From Bacillota bacterium (GTDB lineage: Bacteria > Actinomycetota > Aquicultoria > Aquicultorales > Aquicultoraceae): DNA of 64,000 nt. The translations under genes and the position numbers were made by a program. Location: contig JAIMBH010000007.1 of assembly GCA_023511485.1 (NCBI GenBank), forward strand, positions 1-64,000. The letters run 5' to 3'. The first letter of the stretch is position 1. The number at the start of each line of letters is the position of its first letter. Below are positions 7,908 through 15,394 of the stretch, piece by piece. The notes beneath the pieces were generated by a model. That model was not told the origin of the DNA and ran no database searches. It worked only from the letters and a program-made list of their open reading frames with translations.

Positions 7908-10541
7908 TTAAGAGATCATTTTTCTCACTTCCATCCAGAAGGTAGAGATAAAGGCGGCGCCAATCGCAAGAATCCATTCACCTGCTGAAAGATAGGCAAG
8001 TTTAAGCGCAGGGTGAAGAAACGGCGTCAGCACTGCAAATACTACCAGACCGATTGCCGCCAATGCCCATATGACCATCGGCTTATTGCTAAAAAGGCCC
8101 AGCTTCATTAGCGGATCTGAATCCGACCTCATATTAAAGGCCAGAAAGATATGGGTAAAAATCCAGGTTGCAAAAGCCGAAGTCTGGGCCACAGTGCTAT
8201 TACCTGTACTGCTTTTAACGTACAAAAATACGCTTGTTACAGCAACAAATAGGACAAGCCCACCGGTTATGATGCCGCTGATCATCGCTCGGTTCATAAA
8301 TCGCTCTTTTGGGTCGCGCGGTGGCCTATCCATAATGTCTCGTGCCTCAGGCTCTGCGACGAATGCAGCCGATGCTCCAAGGTCCATAAATAACTCTAGA
8401 ACAATTATTTGTATCGGTGCGAAAGGCAAATCGACCCCAAGAATAATTGGCAGTAGAAATATTGTGATCAGGCCTGTCTTTACCGCAAGGTAGTAGCGAA
8501 CTCCTTTTCGCAGGTTATCAAATATTCTTCTTCCGCCGCGTACTGCAAATGCGATGGTAGCGAAATTATCATCGGTAAGAACCATATCCGCTGCTTCACG
8601 CGCAACGTCGGTGCCGGTCTCTCCCATCGCGATACCGATATTAGCCTGACTAAGTGCAGGGGCATCATTAATGCCATCACCAGTAACCGCAACTATCTCT
8701 CCATTTCTCTGTTCAGCCCGAATAATTCTGAGCTTATCAGCCGGCGTTATTCGGGCAAAAACAGATGTATTCTTTACTATCAGCCCAAGCTCCTCATCGC
8801 TCATGCGTTTTAAATCTTCGCTCGTTACCACCCTTGCATCAGTATCGATTCCCACCATTTTGGATATCGCTTCAGCGGTAACAGCATAATCGCCAGTAAT
8901 CATTATCACACGTATGCCTGCATGCTTGCTCTTAGCAATCGCCTGAGGCACATCCTGCCGTGGCGGGTCTAAAAGCCCGACAATACCAACAAAAGTAAGC
9001 CCGCTCTCCACCGCTTCTCTTGAAATGTACCTATCATGCGTGAGTTTCTTATATGCAAAAGCGATTACGCGCAAGCCATTTTGAGCCATTGCACTAACAT
9101 GCGAGAGCACCTCCCTTTTTCTATCGGGAGTCATTGGCTTTGTCTGGCCTTCAGAATCATATCTAACTGACCTATCAAGGATAGATTCGGGAGCGCCTTT
9201 TGCAAAAACATACAACCTGCCGCCTCTCTCAAATACCCCAGACATTAACTTGGTAACTTGGTCAAAGCTAAACTCGTTTACCAACCGATACCGGTGACGA
9301 ACTTCCTCTGGATTTTGGTTAGCCGCAGCCGATGCTTCGACCAATGCAACATCGGTTGGATCACCCATATAGCTCAAACCATCTTCTGATCGCTCTAAAA
9401 CCGCATCATTGATCAGTACGCCTATCTCAAGAAGCTTTGTATCCTCCTGGGTAAGCTGAGCAAGCGGTGATTTTGTAAATTCAGTAATCTTACTATCGGT
9501 CGAGATTAGGGATACCAGCATATGGTTCTCAGTAAGCGTACCGGTCTTATCCGTCGCAATTAGAGTAACGCTACCTAGCGTCTCAGCAGCCCTCAACCGT
9601 TTTACCAGGGCATGGCGCTGGGCGAGTTGAAGTGCTCCAAGTCCCAAGACCATGGTTATAATTATGGGCATTTCTTCAGGAACTGTTGCAAATGCAAGGC
9701 TCAGCCCGGTAAGCACCATGTCCCTGAGCGGACGTCCCTGAAGAATTCCGGCTACAGGAATAAACAAGCTAAAGCCGACCGCAACCCAAATAAGATAGCC
9801 GGAGAGTTCCCGCATGGCCAATTGCAAAGGCGTTTTTGGTTCTTTGGCTTCGCGAACAAGACCCGTGATACGACCAAGTTCTGTATTCATACCAGTTGCA
9901 ATTACTGCCGCTTTTCCCCGACCTCTTGTAATAACTGTGCCGGCAAATACCTTATTCTTTTGTTCAGCAAGCGGAGCTGTTCCCGGGACAAATCCAAGCG
10001 AATCCTTTATAACTGGAACGGACTCACCTGTAAGAGCTGACTCATCTACCTCAAGACCATAGGATTCGACAAGCCTTGCGTCTGCCTGGACACGCTCGCC
10101 AACTCTAAGCAAAAGGATATCTCCCGGTACCAGGTCTTCGGTTTTTATCTCTTGCGGGCGCCCATCTCGGATTACGAGCGCTAATGGGGCAGATAATTTC
10201 TGCAGCGCGGAAATTGATCTTTTTGCACGGTACTCGTTGTAGACCTCGGCAAAAACAAGAGCAGCGACGACAAAAACAATGGTTAAGAAATCTCCAAAAT
10301 TACCCCAAATACTATAGAGAACCGCTATGACCAGTAGTAACAATATCAGCGGCTCTCTAACTTCTTCCCAGAATATATCAATAAACGTAACCTGCTTGGG
10401 CTCAACCAGCCGATTCGGCCCGTATTGCGCAAGCCTTTTCCGCGCCTCATCCGTTGTAAGACCCCTATCCGGATCGGTCTTTAGCGATTGCAATAGTTGC
10501 GATATCGGTCCTTCTGATGAGATCTGCCACTGTGCAGCCAC
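7908..10541 (-). CDS. P2-type cation-transporting ATPase (Ca2+/Na+-pump-like)
   Basis: A pump of about 877 residues. In order: an N-terminal cation-ATPase domain with GLTTDEARKRLAQYGPNRL, an actuator domain with TGES, the phosphorylation motif DKTGTLT (Asp about residue 331), hinge motifs TGD and GDGINDAPAL, and six C-terminal membrane segments. The N-terminal domain, the PEEMPIIITM membrane motif and the lack of heavy-metal-binding domains place it in the P2 group (SERCA/PMR1/PMA1-like), probably exporting Ca2+ or a monovalent cation. I moved the start from GTG 10550 to GTG 10541 because GGAG lies 8 bases upstream of the latter and overlaps the former. It is a single-gene unit. Confidence 0.9.
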   Translation of the reverse strand: MAAQWQISSEGPISQLLQSLKTDPDRGLTTDEARKRLAQYGPNRLVEPKQVTFIDIFWEEVREPLILLLLVIAVLYSIWGNFGDFLTIVFVVAALVFAEVYNEYRAKRSISALQKLSAPLALVIRDGRPQEIKTEDLVPGDILLLRVGERVQADARLVESYGLEVDESALTGESVPVIKDSLGFVPGTAPLAEQKNKVFAGTVITRGRGKAAVIATGMNTELGRITGLVREAKEPKTPLQLAMRELSGYLIWVAVGFSLFIPVAGILQGRPLRDMVLTGLSLAFATVPEEMPIIITMVLGLGALQLAQRHALVKRLRAAETLGSVTLIATDKTGTLTENHMLVSLISTDSKITEFTKSPLAQLTQEDTKLLEIGVLINDAVLERSEDGLSYMGDPTDVALVEASAAANQNPEEVRHRYRLVNEFSFDQVTKLMSGVFERGGRLYVFAKGAPESILDRSVRYDSEGQTKPMTPDRKREVLSHVSAMAQNGLRVIAFAYKKLTHDRYISREAVESGLTFVGIVGLLDPPRQDVPQAIAKSKHAGIRVIMITGDYAVTAEAISKMVGIDTDARVVTSEDLKRMSDEELGLIVKNTSVFARITPADKLRIIRAEQRNGEIVAVTGDGINDAPALSQANIGIAMGETGTDVAREAADMVLTDDNFATIAFAVRGGRRIFDNLRKGVRYYLAVKTGLITIFLLPIILGVDLPFAPIQIIVLELFMDLGASAAFVAEPEARDIMDRPPRDPKERFMNRAMISGIITGGLVLFVAVTSVFLYVKSSTGNSTVAQTSAFATWIFTHIFLAFNMRSDSDPLMKLGLFSNKPMVIWALAAIGLVVFAVLTPFLHPALKLAYLSAGEWILAIGAAFISTFWMEVRKMIS

Positions 10542-10604
10542 TATCACCACTCCAATTCTTTTAGCGAAACTTGCTACTTGTATACCCCTTTTCGCTAATA
10601 TACA

Positions 10605-10650
10605 GGCAAGAGAAAAGCCGCAATACTACTGCTGCGGCTTTTCTCTTGCC
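10605..10650 (-). terminator. 18-bp perfect stem-loop
   Basis: 10605-10622 pairs perfectly with 10633-10650 around a 10-base loop. It lies between two minus-strand genes, downstream of 10693-11061. There is no T tail on the minus strand, but the stem itself carries TTTTCTCTT. Probably a transcription terminator. Confidence 0.6.
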
Positions 10651-10692
10651 CCTTTCGTATTTAAAATGGCAGTTGGCTTAAGCGATACTTAT

Positions 10693-11061
10693 TTAAGTTG
10701 CCAGGTACTCACTTGCCCACCGGTCTATCTCAGCTCTGATTTCTCTCTCAAGGTCAGCCAGACGTCCTGAATCAACAAATATCACGGGCTCCTCATCATG
10801 AAGTGCCAGTGCTACCTGGATTGGATACAGCTCCACAATATCCCCTTCATGGCGAAGAAGGACGTATACTTCTGATTCATAAGAGCTTTTTGCGTAGGAC
10901 CGTTCTATATCGGCCTCCAGCATGTACCCACCCTTTAAGAAAACCTCCCTGTTCTCTCTTATAATGGCAGTAATTATCTCGGTCAACTTATGCTCAGTGT
11001 GACTTACTAAATCCATGCTCTGTGCTGCAAGATTCTTTTCTGAGTTTCGACCGTATGTCAT
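10693..11061 (-). CDS. Hypothetical soluble protein, 122 residues
   Basis: Begins MTYGRNSEKNLAAQSMDLVS and is largely alpha-helical and acidic, with IVELYPIQVALALHDEEPVI in the middle and ADLEREIRAEIDRWASEYL at the end. An upstream in-frame GTG would give 149 residues, but the extra 27 are unlike a protein N-terminus, and AGG lies close to the ATG at 11061. No known family recognised. It is flanked by strong stem-loops on both sides, so it is a monocistronic unit. Confidence 0.6.
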   Translation of the reverse strand: MTYGRNSEKNLAAQSMDLVSHTEHKLTEIITAIIRENREVFLKGGYMLEADIERSYAKSSYESEVYVLLRHEGDIVELYPIQVALALHDEEPVIFVDSGRLADLEREIRAEIDRWASEYLAT

Positions 11062-11176
11062 GATATACCTAACCCCTTGTCTCAAAGTTTTGCTGTCACC
11101 ATCATTATACGATGAAGTTCGGCAAAGCGTAATGGCTGTCAATGGCTGGCTTCTGTGAAGCTACAGTAACTCCAGG

Positions 11177-11219
11177 AAAATAGCGCCCCTCATTTTTAGT
11201 ATTTGAGAGGCGCTATTTT
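11177..11219 (-). terminator. Bidirectional stem-loop with A/T-flanked 16-bp stem
   Basis: 11177-11192 pairs with 11204-11219 with one G-T pair. The stem is GC-rich in the middle and A/T at the base (AAAATAGCGCC...GGCGCTATTTT), a classic Rho-independent form. It ends the SHOCT gene on the minus strand. Confidence 0.75.
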
Positions 11220-11270
11220 ATTCAACTTCCCTATGTATTTCTGCAGTTGCGACTAAATTTCAAGTAAGCC

Positions 11271-11531
11271 TTAACTCATAAGGTCCTTCTTTTTGGTCTC
11301 GTATTCTTCTTTGTCTATTTCGCCTCTTGCATATCGCTCTTTAAGAATATCTAATGCGCTGTGTGTAGCACTAACTTGTGTCAACACATTGCGATTCTGC
11401 CCGCTTAAATACCTTATAGCAAGAACTATGCCGCCTATAACAAGAGCCCAAAAAACAAACATCATAAACATTGCTGCAAGCCCCCCAAAACCAAATCCAG
11501 GACCGTATGCATGACCCCAGCCCCACATCAA
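11271..11531 (-). CDS. SHOCT-domain small membrane protein
   Basis: 86 residues. A Gly/Trp-rich N-terminus (MMWGWGHAYGPGFGFGG) precedes one membrane helix (about residues 20-42). A short C-terminal SHOCT motif follows: LDILKERYARGEIDKEEYE and then KKKDLM. SHOCT domains are short C-terminal helices thought to mediate oligomerisation. The start ATG-ATG has AAGGAGAGG upstream. Exact role unknown. Monocistronic with its own terminator. Confidence 0.85.
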   Translation of the reverse strand: MMWGWGHAYGPGFGFGGLAAMFMMFVFWALVIGGIVLAIRYLSGQNRNVLTQVSATHSALDILKERYARGEIDKEEYETKKKDLMS

Positions 11532-11662
11532 AGATAACCTCTCCTTTCTTGACCGGATATAATGCTGATTATAATCTATAAAAATGGTATGAAAAAGAGA
11601 TGAAGGCCTTATGCAAAAGCTATGAATTTTAAACTTAGCCCCAGAACATCTTCAGACCAGCT

Positions 11663-12085
11663 TCAATCAAGCATTGATTGAAGCGCAGACTTAAGAACCA
11701 TATAGGCCACTATCGCTTCCAATGGAACCATGGCAAGCGATGTTAAAGCCGCAGCAAGACGCACGCCCCTACTCGATCCTTCCGGTCCTTCAACCCATAA
11801 AAAAATATTTTTTGTTGCCCCGTAGGTAAATGGAACCACTATCTGAAGCGATAGCCCGGTCAGGAAAATCGCACCCGCATGCACAGTATTTGCAAGATTA
11901 CTTTCGCTTATCATTACTGCAGTCGCCAGAATAGAAGTACCAATAAGCAGGAATACTTCAGCAAAATAACGCATTTGCTCCAAATCCCTGGCAGGCTTTG
12001 CTATACCGGCGCGAGGACTGCGGGAAAACGGAATGACTTTATCTGCGTTTTTTACTGTTGCAATGCTGTAAAACATTATAACCAC
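11663..12085 (-). CDS. Hypothetical membrane protein, about four TM segments
   Basis: 140 residues. A basic N-terminal part (RSPRAGIAKPARDLEQM) precedes hydrophobic helices beginning YFAEVFLLIGTSILATAVM, HAGAIFLTGLSLQIVVPF, and LAAALTSLAMVPLEAIVAY. No recognised family. GTG start at 12085 has a distant CGGAG; an ATG four codons in is possible. Translated in the same direction as its neighbours but separated by gaps of about 60-130 bases. Confidence 0.5.
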   Translation of the reverse strand: MVIMFYSIATVKNADKVIPFSRSPRAGIAKPARDLEQMRYFAEVFLLIGTSILATAVMISESNLANTVHAGAIFLTGLSLQIVVPFTYGATKNIFLWVEGPEGSSRGVRLAAALTSLAMVPLEAIVAYMVLKSALQSMLD

Positions 12086-12146
12086 TTATTGCTATTATCT
12101 CCGTGTTTTGCCAATTCAGTCAGTGATTTTTAAAGCCAAGATATTC

Positions 12147-13046
12147 TTAAAGTATCCTTAAACCTGCTTTTTTTGCATCAGACACAGCGTTTTCAAACTC
12201 ATCTTGCGTTATTCTTCTATCCATTGGCGGGTATTTCGAAGCTTTGTGGCTGGGATAATACTGATCCATTACATTCACGCAAGTTTGCCTCGATATTTTC
12301 TTGGCTAAGAATTCCATTGCATCTGCTGTACCGGCTAAGTTTTCGGGTAATACCAAATGACGCACTAGAAGGCCACGCACTGCAACTCCGTTATCGTCGA
12401 TAACCAGATCGCCTACCTGGCGATGCATCTCAGTTATTGCAGCCTTTACAACTTGAGGATATCCTTTCACTCCGGAGAGAAGTAAAGCCGTGGCAGCATC
12501 CATGTACTTGATATCTGGCATGTAGATATCGATAACGCCATCAAGAAGCCTTAGCGTAGGGATACTGTCGTAGCCGCCCGTGTTGTAGACCAGTGGAATG
12601 GTCAATCCCCGTTCTGCTGCAATTACGAGTGCCTCAAGGATTTGCGCAACCACATGACTTGGGGATACAAAGTTTATATTATGACACCCTACCTCTTGAA
12701 GTTTTAGCATAATCTCGGCGAGCTGCTCAGCATTTACCGTATGACCTTCACGAAGCTGGCTTATCTCGTAGTTTTGGCAGAATACACAGTGCATATTGCA
12801 TGAGCTAAAAAATATTGTGCCAGACCCACCCCATCCAACAAGTGAGCTTTCTTCTCCAAAATGCGAATTATAGCTTGCGATTTTTGCATATCGACCGGTT
12901 CTGCAGGTTCCATTTGCATCTGCACCGGTTCTATCGATCTTGCAAAGCCAGGGGCAAAGATTGCATGAACCAAGACGCTTAATCGCTTCTTGCGCTCTTT
13001 TCTCAAGCAATCCTTGTTTATGAAGCTCTAAATAGCTTGGAGTCAA
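12147..13046 (-). CDS. Radical SAM protein, PflA/PflX-type
   Basis: A 299-residue radical SAM enzyme. CNMHCVFCQNYEIS (about residue 83) is the CxxxCxxC motif binding the catalytic 4Fe-4S cluster and S-adenosylmethionine. An N-terminal CNLCPWLCKI with a later CRTG matches the putative pyruvate-formate-lyase-activating-enzyme-like group (PflX, also related to the AmmeMemoRadiSam radical SAM partner). Target unknown; no glycyl radical enzyme is next to it. Start is TTG at 13046 with GGTGA upstream. A palindrome lies immediately upstream of the start. Confidence 0.85.
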   Translation of the reverse strand: MTPSYLELHKQGLLEKRAQEAIKRLGSCNLCPWLCKIDRTGADANGTCRTGRYAKIASYNSHFGEESSLVGWGGSGTIFFSSCNMHCVFCQNYEISQLREGHTVNAEQLAEIMLKLQEVGCHNINFVSPSHVVAQILEALVIAAERGLTIPLVYNTGGYDSIPTLRLLDGVIDIYMPDIKYMDAATALLLSGVKGYPQVVKAAITEMHRQVGDLVIDDNGVAVRGLLVRHLVLPENLAGTADAMEFLAKKISRQTCVNVMDQYYPSHKASKYPPMDRRITQDEFENAVSDAKKAGLRIL

Positions 13047-13054
13047 ATTTTATC

Positions 13055-13073
13055 ACCGTATATATTATACGGT
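13055..13073 (-). promoter_or_regulatory. Palindromic operator-like site before radical SAM gene
   Basis: ACCGTATA-TAT-TATACGGT, a perfect 8-base inverted repeat with a 3-base spacer, centred about 18 bases upstream of the TTG start at 13046. A similar ACCGTATAAT half-site occurs upstream of argC near 29993. Possible repressor site overlapping the -10 region; inferred from symmetry only. Confidence 0.4.
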
Positions 13074-13206
13074 ATTTAGTCCATCAATTTCTCAACATAT
13101 AGGCTTCGTTGCCAATCTACCCTGGGATAAGGTCCTTAATCTTGCAGAAAGAGTGCCGTTGGAGCCCTTTTACTTTTCAGGTTAGCCATATAATTTTAGA
13201 AGCTTC

Positions 13207-13566
13207 TTATGCTGTCTTGTGCAACACATTAAATGCCTCTTCTAAATTTGTTACGTGCCGTAATTCGTGCGGCGTTAATAGAGCCTTAATCTCCTCAAGT
13301 CGTTCGGTCGAGCTAATTACAGCCAAGACAACTCTTCTTGCGTAATCCGGTATATTTGCCGGATACCGAAAACATCTTATTTCTTTTACGTCATCTGCGA
13401 TATGCAAATCGCCGCTTAAGTCGACAATAACCGGTACAGTCCCGAACTTCGTGGCGCCTTTAACCACCAAATGCAAGGCGGTAAAACTGTTTACCGTTAA
13501 ATCTCCTTCAAGTTTGATATATGGAAAACCCTTTACTTGGCTATATACCAATTTCAATTCGGCCAT
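13207..13566 (-). CDS. STAS-like domain protein
   Basis: 119 residues from ATG 13566 (AGAGGAG five to seven bases upstream; the open frame extends further but without this site). The pattern of a beta strand (FPYIKLEGDLTVNS), helix and VPVIVDLSGD with an ADDVKEIRCF helix resembles a STAS (anti-sigma antagonist) fold, but the canonical phosphorylatable Ser after DxSG is not clear. Hence only STAS-like. No partner kinase adjacent; a canonical STAS gene lies at 47575. Confidence 0.55.
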   Translation of the reverse strand: MAELKLVYSQVKGFPYIKLEGDLTVNSFTALHLVVKGATKFGTVPVIVDLSGDLHIADDVKEIRCFRYPANIPDYARRVVLAVISSTERLEEIKALLTPHELRHVTNLEEAFNVLHKTA

Positions 13567-14081
13567 AAGCACTCCTCTGTAAATGATTATCTCAAGCGTC
13601 CTTATATCCAAGAGTTGCATTTTATAACCCGTATCAAAACCCGAGTCAGTAATTTATCCCAAGGCTTGCATATAAGGGCCGTTTTTAAATCTAACTCTCA
13701 ATAAAGAACTTCCATTTGACGTTATTATCTTCTCCTTGCCGTAAAAACTACTGTTATTATAGCCTTAATTGTTCCATTAGTATAAAAAGTGTCCTTTGAC
13801 AAAACCCTGCGATCCCTTGCAAACAAATCCTGTGGGCACTAACACTATCAAATTCTCAACAAATATTGACAGCTGGGAATTATGCCAACATCCATCCAAT
13901 ACATCCGGATGAATGGCTCCCTTTAAATTTTAGAGAGCTTTATTATCATATCACCTCGACAGATCCCCATCCACCAGCTTTGTGTAAAAATAAAAATTCT
14001 GCAATTAGGGTATTTACGAAAAACAGGGTGTGATCTATAGCAAAAGTTACCCATAAGTACCCAATGAGCTGAAGGAGAGCA
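13567..14081 (+). promoter_or_regulatory. AT-rich intergenic region with probable por promoter
   Basis: Over 500 bases without a credible gene. TTTACG (14013-14018) and TATAGC (14036-14041) spaced by 17 bases form a plausible promoter about 40 bases before porG. Two TTGACA hexamers at about 13796 and 13866 are further candidates without good -10 partners. Nothing else supported. Confidence 0.35.
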
Positions 14082-14645
14082 ATGATAGAGATACGCTGGC
14101 ATGGCAGAGGCGGCCAGGGTGTGGTAACAGCTGCCAAAGTGCTTGCTGCTGCGGCGCTGGATCAGGGAAAACACATACAGGCATTCCCGGAATTTGGACC
14201 GGAACGTCGAGGTGCTCCAATTCAGGCATTTACGCGAATTGACAACAATCCGATTAAGCTGTTCTCACATGTAACCTCACCGCATATTATTGTAGTTCTC
14301 GACCGTACGCTTGTCGGCAAAATCCCTTTCACTGAGGGACTCGTCAAAGACGGTACGGTCATTGTCAATTGCCGGCATTCGGCCCAGCACCTTCGTGATG
14401 AAATTGGGCTTAGCTACGGCAAAGTATTTGCCGTTGATGCTACAACTATTGCCAATGAAACCATTGGTAGGCCCATTACTAACACGCCTATGCTCGGTGC
14501 GCTAATTAAGGCCACTGAAATACTGAATATTGATGCCGTCAAGCAAGAGCTTCGGGCTTTCTTTGGGGCAAAGTTAAGCCCTAAAGCAGTACAGGCAAAC
14601 ATAGATGCGCTGCAACGTGCTTATGAGGAGGTGCACGGTGAATGA
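14082..14645 (+). CDS. porG: 2-oxoacid:ferredoxin oxidoreductase, gamma subunit
   Basis: 187 residues. The opening MIEIRWHGRGGQGVVTAAKV, with the GRGGQG loop, and EFGPERRGAP are the hallmarks of the gamma subunit of pyruvate/2-ketoisovalerate ferredoxin oxidoreductases. The tetrameric enzyme converts a 2-oxoacid and CoA to acyl-CoA and CO2 while reducing ferredoxin, in the cytoplasm of anaerobes. Start has AAGGAG seven bases upstream. The stop overlaps the delta-subunit start (ATGA). Pyruvate versus branched-chain specificity cannot be decided from this subunit; the por name is provisional. Confidence 0.93.
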   Translation: MIEIRWHGRGGQGVVTAAKVLAAAALDQGKHIQAFPEFGPERRGAPIQAFTRIDNNPIKLFSHVTSPHIIVVLDRTLVGKIPFTEGLVKDGTVIVNCRHSAQHLRDEIGLSYGKVFAVDATTIANETIGRPITNTPMLGALIKATEILNIDAVKQELRAFFGAKLSPKAVQANIDALQRAYEEVHGE

Positions 14646-14995
14646 GCAATGAACAATCTTTCGAAAACAACCGCGAACATTTGCATATCTACGATGGCGA
14701 GCCTGTTGAAGAATTTAAGGGAAAGCCGGGCTGGCGTGATATTATCGAAGGCGCAGTTATTGTAGATGCCGGTAATGCCGAGCGCTATCATACCGGTGAC
14801 TGGCGCACTGAGAGGGCAATCTGGATAGAGCAAAGATGTATCCAGTGAATGATATGTTGGATGTACTGCCCGGATGGGGCGTACTTGGTAAAGGACGAAA
14901 AGGTTGCCGGTATAGATTATAACCGTTGTAAAGGATGCGGTGTTTGTGCCGAACAATGCCCGGTTGATGCGATCGCTATGACCGAAGAACTATAG
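14642..14995 (+). CDS. porD: 2-oxoacid:ferredoxin oxidoreductase delta subunit, UGA-containing (probable selenoprotein)
   Basis: 117 codons from an ATG overlapping the porG stop to TAG at 14993-14995, with an in-frame TGA at 14846-14848 (codon 69). Before it the sequence reads normally for a delta subunit (HTGDWRTERAIWIEQRCIQ). After it the frame continues MICWMYCPDGAYLVKDEK and ends with the second cluster motif CKGCGVCAEQCP. In the family the first cluster motif is CxxCxxCxxxCP; here it is C66-I-Q-UGA-M-I-C72-W-M-Y-C76-P, so UGA stands exactly for the second cysteine. A hairpin with bulged U and GG-starting loop follows (14863-14884). I interpret codon 69 as selenocysteine, a presumed cluster ligand. 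Sequencing error or a nonsense mutation is less likely given the second such gene at 49145. If UGA terminated, the operon would lose both clusters. Confidence 0.8.
14863..14884 (+). promoter_or_regulatory. Candidate bacterial SECIS hairpin in porD
   Basis: GTAC (14863-14866), bulged T (14867), GCCC (14868-14871), loop GGATG (14872-14876), GGGC (14877-14880), GTAC (14881-14884): eight base pairs with one bulged U. The loop starts 24 bases after the TGA. Known bacterial SECIS elements have the loop about 16-37 bases downstream with G in the first two loop positions, and the E. coli fdhF element also has a bulged U. Folding was done by eye. Confidence 0.6.
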
Positions 14996-15040
14996 CAAAT
15001 CTGAGTAAATTTAGGCCAAGGTAGATTGGGGGTTATAGTA

Positions 15041-15394
15041 GTGACATTTTCCAAAACCGAGGACGAAATACCCAACGAACCGGCAGACGAGGGAAAAACC
15101 GAGACTTATAATACAGATTATAAACGTAAAGGCGGAAAGCGAGCCAAGCATGAAGCAGAATACCAGTGTGAATGGCCATCCCAAGGTGAGGCAGCGCCTG
15201 AGAAGCATAAGCTTCACCACCATAGCGGGCGGGAGCAGGCGGCTTTGGTCGACGAGGAAGACCTGTCCCCCGAGCCTGGCAACCCTGATTTCTGGCCCTC
15301 GGCGGAGCTTGATCAAGACGAGACCTGGGAGCCGCCAGCACGAAATAAACCTGATAGTTCACCCTGGTGTGAGATTCAGGAAGGTGAAGAATAG
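15041..15394 (+). CDS. Unknown hydrophilic protein inside the por operon
   Basis: A 117-residue, very hydrophilic, Glu/Lys/Pro-rich protein (EDEIPNEPADEGKTETYNTD; later DLSPEPGNPDFWP and ELDQDETWEPP), with no membrane segment and likely disordered. GTG 15041 is preceded by GGGGG eight bases upstream; a TTG at 15026 is an alternative. Its TAG overlaps the GTG of porA by one base, which indicates translational coupling and argues that it is expressed as part of the operon. I do not recognise a homologue. It could be an assembly factor or a linker of the complex; that is inference from position. Confidence 0.6.
   Translation: MTFSKTEDEIPNEPADEGKTETYNTDYKRKGGKRAKHEAEYQCEWPSQGEAAPEKHKLHHHSGREQAALVDEEDLSPEPGNPDFWPSAELDQDETWEPPARNKPDSSPWCEIQEGEE

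Noticed and set aside
9612-10062. Long plus-strand ORFs inside the P-type ATPase
   Set aside because: Shadows of a clear minus-strand gene; no family similarity.
14642-14848. Annotating porD as a 68-residue complete gene ending at TGA
   Set aside because: It would lose both Fe-S motifs while the sequence after TGA continues the family motif in the same frame.
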